Assembly (NCBI GenBank): GCA_010093485.1
Contig: MU001511.1
Coordinates: forward strand, 590,651 to 654,650
Origin: Karstenula rhodostoma CBS 690.94
Lineage: Eukaryota; Ascomycota; Dothideomycetes; Pleosporales; Didymosphaeriaceae
DNA: 64,000 nucleotides
Reading direction: 5' to 3'
Shown here: one piece after another, positions 25,690-34,564 of the stretch
Position numbering within the stretch: the first letter of the stretch is position 1
Layout of the letters: each line of letters opens with the position of its first letter
Translations under genes and position numbers: made by a program
Notes under the pieces: model-generated
What the model was told of the DNA's origin: nothing
The model's database searches: none
Seen by the model: the letters and a program-made list of their open reading frames with translations, nothing else

Positions 25690-26345
25690 ATAGAAAGATT
25701 AAGCCTTTATACCCTATTAGTAGTAAGGGTAAGAGTAAGGCTAAAGTTTAAGGTAAGTTAAATATTAATTCTAAGTATTAGCTCTATATTTATATATTAT
25801 AGCTAGTCTATCTAGTTATCTAATAGTTACTAAGACTTTTTATAAAATTATTACTTTTAATTTACTTACTAAGGCTTAGTAATCTACTCTAACTACTAAT
25901 AATATTAAAAAGCCTTATTATTATAAACTTAATAGTAAATATAATACTAGTATTAGATTAGTATTAGACTAATATTCTTTAGCTATAGCTTTTTATAAAA
26001 TCTACTAGTTCTAGAAGAATATTAATCTACTTATCTCTAAGCTACTATTCTAGTATCTAGTAAAGAAAATAGCTATTAATTATAGTATTTTCTACTCTAT
26101 CTACTATACTCTCTCTAAAATTATTAATAAAAATCTAATTTATAGCTTTTATTTCTAGTTTAGTACTATTATAGCTCTTTAGAAAGCCTCTAAAGCCTTT
26201 CTAATTTATTTCTTTAAGTATAAGTACTAGTCCTAATATTAAGCTTTATTATATTTATTAACTAAATTTAAATATATTATTAGTCTATATCTATACTAAG
26301 TATATTACTATTATAAAGTATAATATCTAATATATTTACTAACTT
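25690..26345 (+). pseudogene. Histone H3-like gene, destroyed by RIP
   Basis: The plus strand keeps the colinear order of a histone H3. The tail reads Lys-Ser-Ala-Pro-Thr-Thr-Gly-Gly-Val-Lys-Lys-Pro-His-x-Tyr-Lys-Pro-Gly (25,880-25,932), with Gly codons now AAT and Pro now CTA. An apparent 48-nt GT...AG intron (25,935-25,982) follows. Next are the alpha-N/alpha-1 region with Leu-Pro-Phe-Gln-x-Leu-Val-(Arg)-(Glu)-Ile-Ala (25,983-26,072), the alpha-2 region with (Arg)-Phe-Gln-x-Ser-(Thr)-Ile-x-Ala-Leu-Gln-(Glu)-Ala-Ser-(Glu)-Ala-Phe-Leu (26,145-26,215), and Lys-(Arg)-(Val)-Thr-Ile-x-Lys...Ile-Gln (26,297-26,330). One or two more introns, or frameshifts, lie between these. The N-terminal start is not clear (a Lys-rich stretch at 25,715-25,750 may be it). 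Whether it was a canonical H3, a variant or a centromeric H3 cannot be settled from this. Confidence 0.72.
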
Positions 26346-27075
26346 ACTAGGGTAATTAGTCTTTACTAGAATATACTATTTTAGTTTATTTAATACTAGA
26401 CTTATATATAAGTATTAGACTAAGTATTAAAACTAATATCTCTATTTATTAATTATATTTTAGGGTATTTATATATAAAGAATAAAGTTTATAGTAATAA
26501 TAGATTTTTATTAATTAGGTTTTTAAGGAAAATACTATTCTTTAGGGTTTAGTAAGTAATTTAGTATTACCTTAATAGTAGTATAATACTAGGTAAAATA
26601 CCTCTTTAGTATAGTTAGGTAGTTTTAGCCTATTTAGCCCTACTAATTATACTCTTTTAAATTCTTTTTTTTTCTATACTATAATTCTTATATAGTTACT
26701 ATATACTTCCTCTTTTATTTTTATAGGTAATAAGGGTTTATTATAAATATACTAATTTAGTTTATATAGATTAGTAATATATTTTATAATAAAAATCTAT
26801 ATATATAGTCCTAATTTTAGTATTTTTAGATAGTATATAGAGGATATATAGGTTATTAAAATAACTAGAATCTAGGTATAGAGGGTAGTATATTATAATA
26901 ATTAATTATAATAAGTAAGAAACTATAATACCTCCTTAATTTATATATTATATCTATAATTTATTACTCTATTCTATAATAATTAAGTAGTATTAAGATA
27001 ATTAAGGTAATAATAATTCTAGAGCTATAATTATATATAACTTACTCTACTAATTACCCTAATACTCTTTCCTCC
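26346..27075. other. AT-rich RIP-degraded sequence up to the isochore edge
   Basis: No recognisable feature. The last AT-rich bases read TACTCTTTCCTCC at about 27,063-27,075, and the next bases (TTGCGGGCGCCCTT...) already belong to the normal-composition compartment. Confidence 0.65.
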
Positions 27076-27770
27076 TTGCGGGCGCCCTTCTAATAGGCAC
27101 CTACAGGCGCCTCCCTATTGTCTTCCACGACTCTAGGATCCCCATATGTCCCACTTGTAGGTAGAGCCGCAAATGTGGCCCTTTAACTAAAACGCTGAAA
27201 ATAGACACAAAGAGCCCCCACATTTGCTAGAGCTTGATGATTAAAGACGCTAGTTTGAAACCCAAAATCGCTTTGAGAGGGGAGAATATCGAGCGCTCTA
27301 TGAAAGCCCGTCCACTCAAGATTTTGCGGTAGCACCTTAACTATTGCTATATTATATCGAATCGCGTTGGGAAGAAGCGTTACTTCCATCCATTTGAGGC
27401 AATAGGAGCTCTGCAAAACTGGTTATATGCATGCGACCAACCTTTAAGACAAGCAGGTGGTCGAGGCATTCGTAGTGAACACAAGTTACGTCACGCTGTT
27501 AACTATTGTCGTGCACACGTCAATGATTTTTTCCATGTAACTCCGTCACATACAATCAGGATCCAATGATGAAAGTTACACATATTGTTCCGCACTTCAC
27601 ACTGCTCTGTAGCATTGTGCATCATCACCATATGCCTTCCCGCGCCAGTTTCTTTGTTTAGATCTTCACAAGAAGCGAAGAACCATTGTTAAATTTCTTC
27701 GCCTCCGCATCTCTTTGTGCAGCTCTGTTGCGAACCGATTACTTTACACTTAAAATAGCCCGTCCCAATA
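27076..27770. other. Non-coding edge of the gene island
   Basis: Normal-composition DNA between the AT-rich block and the first gene. It begins with a GC-rich run (GGGCGCCC). I see no gene or clear repeat. Part of it presumably serves as promoter for the gene at 27,771. Confidence 0.6.
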
Positions 27771-28625
27771 ATGGACCATCCAACAGATATTCCTCCCCTA
27801 CCTTCGATACCAACAAGACCTCCAACATCACCGGATATGTCAACGGTGACAAATCGACCCGTGCCATCCACTTCCGATGAACCAGCCCCCGCCTCCAGCG
27901 AGATTCGCCAGACGGATGCACCCTCAAGCCCAGCACCCCGTCCAACGTCATCGAGGCCACAACCGACGTCTGCACCGGCAGAGCCGACGGAGTCTGACCC
28001 GCCACCTCCGCCTCCGCCTTCCACGTCGGGGCCTTCACCTCCTCCGTCATCAAGCAAGGAGCCAAGTGAGGAACCCAATGCAGAATCCAGTGCGGAACCC
28101 AGTGCGGAGCCCACATCTACACCGGTACCTAGCATCAACCCTCCTCCGACATCAGAGCCGGCGCCAACAACCACCTCGATCGAGCCATCGCCTACATCCT
28201 TCATCACATCACCAACGATCCCATCTCCGCCCCCAGCAAGCGCAAAATCAGCCTTACCAACCATCCCACCAACCTCCCCCAGCAGCCTCCCCAACGGCGC
28301 CAAGCTCGGCCTAGCAATCGGCCTACCCGTCGTCTTCGGCCTCGTGATCCTGATGGCTTTCATCCACTGGGGCCGCAAACTCCACCTGAAGAACAAAGAG
28401 AACAAGAAGCGGGTGCAAGACATGGAAGAGCATGTGCAGCTCGCTGCGTTCCAGTCGCAGATGGCGCAGCCAGAACCGGAACCGGAACCCGCGGTTCTCA
28501 ACAGGAGGGGCTCGGCTATGTTTGGTGTCCATCCGACTAGGTTTGGGGATGTCCAGCAGGACGTCGTGCAGCATTCGCAGCGGTATCAGCCGTATTCGAG
28601 GGAGAGTAATTATCGGGGCTGGTAG
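27771..28625 (+). CDS. Pro/Ser/Thr-rich single-pass membrane protein (hypothetical)
   Basis: A 284-residue protein of unknown function. Residues 1-170 are an extended Pro/Ser/Thr/Glu-rich region with a run of prolines near residue 80, a composition typical of heavily O-mannosylated stalks of fungal surface proteins. Residues about 175-199 form one strong hydrophobic helix (AKLGLAIGLPVVFGLVILMA), followed by a basic stop-transfer stretch (RKLHLKNKENKKR) and a cytoplasmic tail of about 70 residues with a (Pro-Glu)n run. The layout resembles WSC/Mid2-type cell-wall sensors or the common fungal proteins annotated only as hypothetical, but no signal peptide or Cys-rich domain is seen at this start, so an upstream exon may be missing. 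The coding strand is chosen by the clear stop-transfer topology; the opposite frame of similar length is low-complexity Gly/Val. Confidence 0.7.
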   Translation: MDHPTDIPPLPSIPTRPPTSPDMSTVTNRPVPSTSDEPAPASSEIRQTDAPSSPAPRPTSSRPQPTSAPAEPTESDPPPPPPPSTSGPSPPPSSSKEPSEEPNAESSAEPSAEPTSTPVPSINPPPTSEPAPTTTSIEPSPTSFITSPTIPSPPPASAKSALPTIPPTSPSSLPNGAKLGLAIGLPVVFGLVILMAFIHWGRKLHLKNKENKKRVQDMEEHVQLAAFQSQMAQPEPEPEPAVLNRRGSAMFGVHPTRFGDVQQDVVQHSQRYQPYSRESNYRGW

Positions 28626-29079
28626 TTTGGGTATTGGAATGTGGTCTGGATATGACGGTGTTTGGTAGTATTCACTGTATTATGGACACTCTGCTGGGAT
28701 ATTGAAGGGTAGGTTAGAGCGCAGGCGCTTTGGTGTCGTGGATTTTATAACGAGTTGGGTTTGTTCGTCTATCCATCGATCGTTTTCAAGAAACTTACAT
28801 ATTCATGGATGCGAGAGTCAAGTGACTTTTAGGAAAAATGCGGTACTTTTCTTCATGTTTTGCTTCACTGAATAGATTCCTTGCTTTCACAGTGTCGCTA
28901 GCTGCGCTGCTGACTTCGATTTATAAGCTTACTCCAGCTTGGCGATGCAGGCAGAGTCGGAAAACTGTAGAACTAGCCGCGCAAGGTTTCTGAAGTCCTT
29001 TTGATGAACCCAACCTTGATTTAAACCAACGTTATCGTTGATACTACACTGCCTTTATGCCGAATCTTAACCTTCCGAT
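28626..29079. other. Intergenic, convergent 3' ends
   Basis: Between the stop of the membrane-protein gene and the stop of the minus-strand HET gene. No feature seen beyond presumed 3' untranslated regions. Confidence 0.6.
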
Positions 29080-30831
29080 TCAATCTTGAGCGTGGTTCTG
29101 ATCATGATTATGCTCTTGGTTTGCGGTCCAATCGGAATACTCTCGGACAGATCTCCATTTGAATTCAAGACCTACACGCCTACCTTTTAAGCGATCCGGA
29201 TCTTCGGATTGTGAGATCCACTCATCGCCCTCGGTGTGATTCCAGGGTACAAGCCGCAATGAAAGCTGCTGCATCTCGACAAGACCCTCGATATACATAC
29301 CACCCGGTACAATCAAATCCTCTCGCAGCCCCTCAATGAAGTCAGTATGATGGCGAAAATAGTCTAAGATATGACGTGCGCCTTTTCCAAAAAAGACAGA
29401 GTTGTCCGTGTCGACGACTTTGTACAGCCACCGGCGATTGTGCTCTCGTCGCTCCTCGTACTTGAAGATGACTCCGAAAGAAGTCCATGAAGGCCCCATC
29501 CGCTTGTTCCATCGTAGGCACCGTTCGTCCATCTCAAAGACCAGTAGGCATTCGAAAACACCTTTATGCCCGGCGTGGACCATACTAGTATTTGCATCCC
29601 AACATCCGTGCGGAGTCACCTCTCCTACTAAAAGACCCCTGCTGCGCAACCGGTCGAACTCTTCAGGGAAAACTATACCATTGTGTCGTACGTCCCGCAC
29701 TTCTCTTCTTGATAGCACCTTGGACACTTGGATGATGGCTTCCCCAGCGCGATAGCATGCATCTTCATCTGCCAAAGCGTCGGGGGATACCCTGACACAG
29801 AAGTCGTTTCCCGTTTGACGTAAGAATATACCAATTCGGCTACCGTTGGAACGAGACTGATGCCCTAGTGGTAGCACGAGACAACCGGTTGGGTAGTGAA
29901 ACTTAAGGGGGAACTGGAATCGAATCCCTTGATTGGTAACAGAGAATTCGCGGTAGACGGTGTTGATGCTGGCCGCTGATTGTACATCGTGTCCATTCCT
30001 GAACCATTCAGGCGACTCTGCTAGCAGTCCCGAAAACATGGAAGGGAATGGATCTATCCATGCAAAGATAGACAAGTCGGGATTTTGCTTGATGATTTCC
30101 TCTTGCAGACGAATGAAAGCCTTCTTTCCCTCGCCGTAAAGAAGCGGCATGTTGACGTCGAATATCCCCATCAAACAGTAGGCAAGGTCTTCTACTCGTG
30201 TAGTCTCGCGGTTCGAGGCCCATGACATACGAACAGCAACTGGGAGATCTAGTATGTTCTTGAAAGTCGCGATATGGGTGACCGTCCTTATAGTCTCTTG
30301 GAAGCTGACCCTGTCTCCACGATATGTCCAGCTCCAGTCGTAGAAATACACCTTACTTGGTGCGATCAATTCCTGAAGTGTCCAGCCGCGAGTGAACCAT
30401 CTCGATGTCCCGAAGGTCTCCGGGTCCGTGGTCATGTCAGAGAGATACGCAAGGCAAACATCTGCTTCGCGATAATAATTGTACATGGAGTTGATTGCTT
30501 CACTCAGCTCGGCGCTGGAACCTTTGTCGATACAGCAGGTATCGATCCAGACATACCTTATGCCGTCGTCCTTGTGGTACAAGCCGTGGTAGTTAGTTCG
30601 GGTCTCTGCAAGTTTTTTGTTTTCGCTCTTCGCAATTTCGCATGTCTTCAAAATTTTCTCGTATCCAGGCTTTGATGTTGTGCGCGGAAGTCGATCTTCA
30701 GGTTCGACAAGCATTTCCTGGAAAGTCACTTCATCGCCGTCGGCGCCCCATGTGTGGGAAAGAATTGCATAGCGCGGGACCATGCTCGTGAACGATTCGA
30801 GGCGACCGGTCAACACGTTTATGAGGCGCAT
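29080..30831 (-). CDS. HET-domain (heterokaryon incompatibility) protein
   Basis: A 583-residue protein if started at the Met at 30,831; the open frame continues to 31,008 (642 residues). The shorter start is preferred because HET proteins of this kind typically begin with a short Met-Arg-Leu-Ile-(Asn/Asp) stretch just before the domain. The HET domain covers residues about 20-170: YAILSHTWG at 21-29, an E-V-T-F-Q segment, VWIDTCCIDK at 94-103, a Ser-Glu-Ala-Ile-Asn-Ser-Met helix, and SRWFTRGWTLQELIAP at 143-158. After it comes the usual MGIFDVNMPLLYGEG motif. The C-terminal 300 residues have no domain I can name. HET proteins trigger cell death after fusion of genetically different hyphae or act in broader self/non-self responses; which role applies is not visible. 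No intron is evident. Confidence 0.9.
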   Translation of the reverse strand: MRLINVLTGRLESFTSMVPRYAILSHTWGADGDEVTFQEMLVEPEDRLPRTTSKPGYEKILKTCEIAKSENKKLAETRTNYHGLYHKDDGIRYVWIDTCCIDKGSSAELSEAINSMYNYYREADVCLAYLSDMTTDPETFGTSRWFTRGWTLQELIAPSKVYFYDWSWTYRGDRVSFQETIRTVTHIATFKNILDLPVAVRMSWASNRETTRVEDLAYCLMGIFDVNMPLLYGEGKKAFIRLQEEIIKQNPDLSIFAWIDPFPSMFSGLLAESPEWFRNGHDVQSAASINTVYREFSVTNQGIRFQFPLKFHYPTGCLVLPLGHQSRSNGSRIGIFLRQTGNDFCVRVSPDALADEDACYRAGEAIIQVSKVLSRREVRDVRHNGIVFPEEFDRLRSRGLLVGEVTPHGCWDANTSMVHAGHKGVFECLLVFEMDERCLRWNKRMGPSWTSFGVIFKYEERREHNRRWLYKVVDTDNSVFFGKGARHILDYFRHHTDFIEGLREDLIVPGGMYIEGLVEMQQLSLRLVPWNHTEGDEWISQSEDPDRLKGRRVGLEFKWRSVREYSDWTANQEHNHDQNHAQD

Positions 30832-31231
30832 ACTGAATGTCGTTGCAACATCGCAACCAGTGCGCCTAACGTTCTGCTTGCCCCCAGGCTCCTTTACACG
30901 TGCAATCAGGCAGCGCTTTGCGGGCCTAGCGTTCCGATCTGTACCGCGAACCAGTATGAGAAGGCTTTCGGATCGCAAGATGCTTGAGATGTGGGGGTGT
31001 CCGGACAACGGCGTAAGCCGTCAGCTGCGCCACCATCGATACGAGGAAGGCGCCCTCCTCACACGTGGACAGATCAAGGCCCCCTCACAATTGTACGCAT
31101 GTAATTAACGATACTATGTTCTATAACGTAAGCTTTTGTAAACCGAGGATTTTAGAAACCCCCCCAGGCCCTCGTATGTATCTGTCCAGTATAATCACGT
31201 GACATAAAAACCTCCCAGACATGCCCATCAC
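30832..31231. other. Intergenic between HET gene start and permease stop
   Basis: It holds the HET promoter region and the permease 3' end. A C-run (CCCCCCC) lies at about 31,159. No gene seen. Confidence 0.55.
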
Positions 31232-33066
31232 CTACTCAAACTCTCCGCGCTTTAACACAGGCACCTTGAACCTCTTCCTTCCCGAAACACACCAATCCCC
31301 AATCGCGAACAAGATGACGAATCCCGCAATCGGACCGGCGTAGTTCATCGTCTCGCCATCAACGGGCCTGAAACTCGGCAGCGGCAACCAGCAAAGCACG
31401 AAGAGGATGTACACCATAGCTGCGAAATTGATGAAGGGGCCGAGTTTGCCGAGCCTAAACGGACCCCATGGAATGGGCGTGGGATGCTTTGTAGACAAGC
31501 GCCGCATGAAGATAAACAAGATGGGGATGAAGTAGGAAATGTATCCCCCCAACGCAGGCAGCGAGATGAAGGCGTTGAACGCCGTCGTGCTGCCCACATT
31601 GATGATGGCGAGTATACACAAGCACGCTCCCAACAGTATCAGCGCATTAAGCGGCATCTTCAGCGTTGGATGCACCTTGGCGAACGTCTTCGAAAACGGA
31701 AGCCCGTTATCGCGGGAGAACGCCCAGATGAGGCGCGACACCGACGCGAAGACGTTGAAGAAGGAGACGAAGATGATGATGCAGATTATGATGACGAAGA
31801 GGTTTGTGGCAGCCTTCGAGCCGGTGGCTTGGTAGTAGATTTGGATGATGGGGAGGGGGTCGGCGGCGACGACAGCGGGGTCCCCGATGGTGAAGAGCAC
31901 CGTCGTCATGAAGGCGAATTGCATGATGGCGTTGAGAACGACGGAGAAGATCATGGAGCGCGGGACGCGGATGCGTGTTTTCTTGACTTCATCGGACATG
32001 TGCATGACACCGTCTGCGGAGTGGGTTAGTTTCTGTACGGCCTGGTGGTTGATGTGGGGGACGGAAAGAGTGCGAATGGAGCTGGGGGGAGGCACGACGT
32101 ACCGAAACCTGTCAAAGGGTATGCCACAGTGAGGAGACCGATACCAAACGCCACGATGGGCTGTTGCCAGCCACTATCGTGTGTGAGCGTCTTGAAGACA
32201 TAGTCGGGAGAACTTCGAGGCGCCAGCACCACCAAAGTGATAATGCTGACGAAGAAGAACACGACGTGCAAGATGGCTCCGATGGCTTCAAGCGGGTTAA
32301 GCAGCTTCCTAAAGTAGAAGTTGGCGAAAAAGGGCAGCGATGTGATTGCCCACATCAACAGCGTTGTGTGCCATCGCTTGGGAACGTAGTCAGGGTTGTT
32401 GAATATGGCAAGGCCGGTGATTATGTTCGAGATAAGAGCGGGGTTGGATGTGCAAGAGCAAATCCAGGCGAAGACAGTAATCCATCCTGATGCAAGTCAG
32501 TCGCTTGTAATCAGCACGAAAGGTGTGTGTGGGTACGACGACGTACCTTGCATGAGACCGAAGAATCGGGGCCATTTGGGAGCGAACGTGGCTGACCAGC
32601 GATATTGGGCTCCAACCGTCGGGTCCCTGGACAGGGTCAGTTTCGCTCACGGAAATCGGAGGCCGCCCTGCGATCATATGCACGATCGCGGCACAGTGCT
32701 TACATAGATGCCATCTCGGCCAACGAGGTCACCACGAGCGTGGTTCCGAATCCCGCCAAGAGACTTCCATAGACGATAGACGCTGGTCCGCCATTGCTCA
32801 GTGCGAACTGGAAGGTGACTGCTGCAGCTTCCCAAGAGCACTGCAGTACGAAGGAGAAGTTGACGGTGGAAACCAGGTTAATGTATCGCTACAACAGATA
32901 TAAGATGCTGATCGCAATACGCGCGCTACAATCGATTACTCACCTCCAGAGAGCCGCCGTTGTGCGCGTGTTGTTGTTGTTTGACGCGCTCGTCGTCAAT
33001 CGCCTCCTGGGCAGCAATATCGTCCCCAGCTCGGGTCGTGAGCTCCAAGTCCCTATCCTTATTCAT
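31232..33066 (-). CDS. APC-family amino-acid/GABA/choline permease
   Basis: A 517-residue plasma-membrane transporter reconstructed from five exons: 33066-32944, 32888-32704, 32626-32547, 32486-32103 and 32013-31232. The introns (55, 77, 60 and 89 bp) all have GT...AG ends and keep one frame. The protein starts MNKDRDLELTTRAG. It has the family's N-terminal motif (NFSFVLQCSWEA), GSLLAGFGTTLVVTSLAEMAS, PTVGAQYRWSATFAP, WICSCTSNPALISNII, and the GFDGVMHMSDEVKKTRIRVP loop made by splicing exons 4 and 5. About 12 membrane helices follow, ending in a basic cytosolic tail. These motifs are those of the fungal amino-acid/choline transporter family (GABA permease Uga4, choline permease Hnm1 and relatives). 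The exact substrate cannot be told. Confidence 0.92.
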
Positions 33067-34564
33067 GACCAATTCTTGTGCGCGAACAAAGCAAAGGGCG
33101 AACACCTGAGCTCCCAGCACAGTGGTAAGAGAACAGGACACAGCCGCGTCCCCGACTCGATTTTGATCTCGCAGGTCCCGACGCAAACGAGTCGTGTCGT
33201 CGGACAGCGGCTCTCCTGCAGCGGGGAAATTTCGCGGCCCGGCCTGCAGGGCCTGCAGGAAAGGACGGTACGTGCATCCTCGAATGAGTATGTATCCTGC
33301 GCACCCCACGTCGCGAACCTTGATGAGGCTAGGAGCCGCGCGGAGAGGTGAGTTAGATGGGATTAGGGCAAGGCTTTCAAAAAGTGGCCGTCTTCAGAGC
33401 GTGCGCTTCGAAAGCACAAGTCTGCGCCTGTGCGGTGGTGCATACGCACAACACCACGCACGCGCCCGCTTGTCAGTGATTTGTATCTGGACATTTCAGA
33501 CTCTGCATGTTCGTCCTAGCCGGGTTCTACGCGACGAGAAAAAACAAATATCCTCCCATCGCTACACCTGAACTTCTTCGAGGACACTTCGGAGGGATGG
33601 ATGCCGAGAGGCTTTCGTGTTGTCGATCTAGGGCGCTTGGTGGCGTTGACAGAAGCGAGAGAGGTCGCTGATGGGGGTGTCTCGCTTTCAGCTGGATGAC
33701 GGCTATACTTTGTACGAAACACTAGAGATGGAAATCATGGTCGACCGCGCACTGGAGATCTATTCCAATATTATCAACATTTGTTCGTTGCGGTTGATTG
33801 CAAGCGGATGGCAGACCGGACGTATCTCTTGACATGAGAAGGAGCCCGAACGCAAGCCTGCAATAATCCTGTTCATCCTTACCGTACGCGACGCCAATCA
33901 TGCCTCGGTCCGGAAGGCGCGATATTTTCTTCTGTCGCCTTGGATGCAGTTGGGTAACGTGCCGAGCTTCAACCCCAAGCGCGCATTTTCTTTTGGAGAA
34001 TGCGCACCACTCTACCCGCCGCCATCCATCGGGTCATCTGAGAACGATTTCGAGGGGTAGTATTCACTGCCAGTGCTGTCCCACTCTGAAGGATAGCGTC
34101 CGGGAACCAGTGGGAGCGGCGACTAGTCGCGGGGAAGCCGCGTCCCGGTCCCGTCTTGTGTCGTGGGAACACCCGACCTCTGCCGTTTCACACCCCTACG
34201 CTACGCCTCTACGAGTCACACCCCTACGCCTCTACGAGTCACGACTCGACATCCCACGCCAAATCCTGGAAGGATCTCACTGCGCTGCTCGCCAATCACA
34301 AAACAAGTAAGCAGCGCCGCTTTCCTGTCAAACCCCTGTCAATACCTCGGCGGAGGATGATTCCGCCCCCTCCGGGCCGGTCCATTGGCTCTCGTGGTCG
34401 TCACGTCGTGTTTCCTGCAAGATGAATGCCATTGTGCAGCTGAGAGTCTGAGCCATCCCTGGGTCCCCCCTCACACTTCGAGATCTTGTCCAGCCGTGGA
34501 AAAAAAAGGCACTATGATACTTCCGCTATTTCTTTGACCGATGGACGTAAAGTAACAGAGTACC
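33067..34564. other. Divergent intergenic region between permease and rhodopsin-domain gene
   Basis: About 1.5 kb with promoters of both genes presumably inside. A short direct duplication of CACCCCTACGCCTCTACGAG-type sequence lies at about 34,190-34,245, with a third shorter partial copy. The open frames here are short, overlapping and without recognisable motifs, so no gene is called. Confidence 0.6.

Larger units (their letters stand above)
1..27075. other. AT-rich, RIP-saturated transposon block
   Basis: The whole stretch is strongly AT-rich and nearly free of CA and TG. The first 420 bases contain neither, and the first TG is near 451. TA, CT, CC, GG and AG remain common. This is what C-to-T mutation at CpA on both strands (repeat-induced point mutation, known in Pezizomycotina) leaves behind. 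No open reading frame of useful length survives. The content is nested retrotransposons (to 16,781), a Helitron and a few other relics, listed separately. The right edge is abrupt: at about 27,076 the sequence changes to CG-containing, normal-composition DNA. Confidence 0.93.

Noticed and set aside
1..27075. Mitochondrial or bacterial AT-rich insert
   Set aside because: Nested LTR elements with target duplications, a Helitron and CpA depletion point to RIPed nuclear DNA. No mitochondrial gene is seen.
27686..28501. Gly/Val-rich 270-codon frame on minus at 27,689-28,501
   Set aside because: The plus-strand frame has a transmembrane helix with a basic stop-transfer stretch and an orderly tail. 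The minus frame is a low-complexity mirror of the Pro/Ser codons.
31484..32029. 181-codon plus-strand frame rich in Asp/Glu/Arg
   Set aside because: It is antisense to the last exon of the permease, whose hydrophobic codons give such charged mirror frames.
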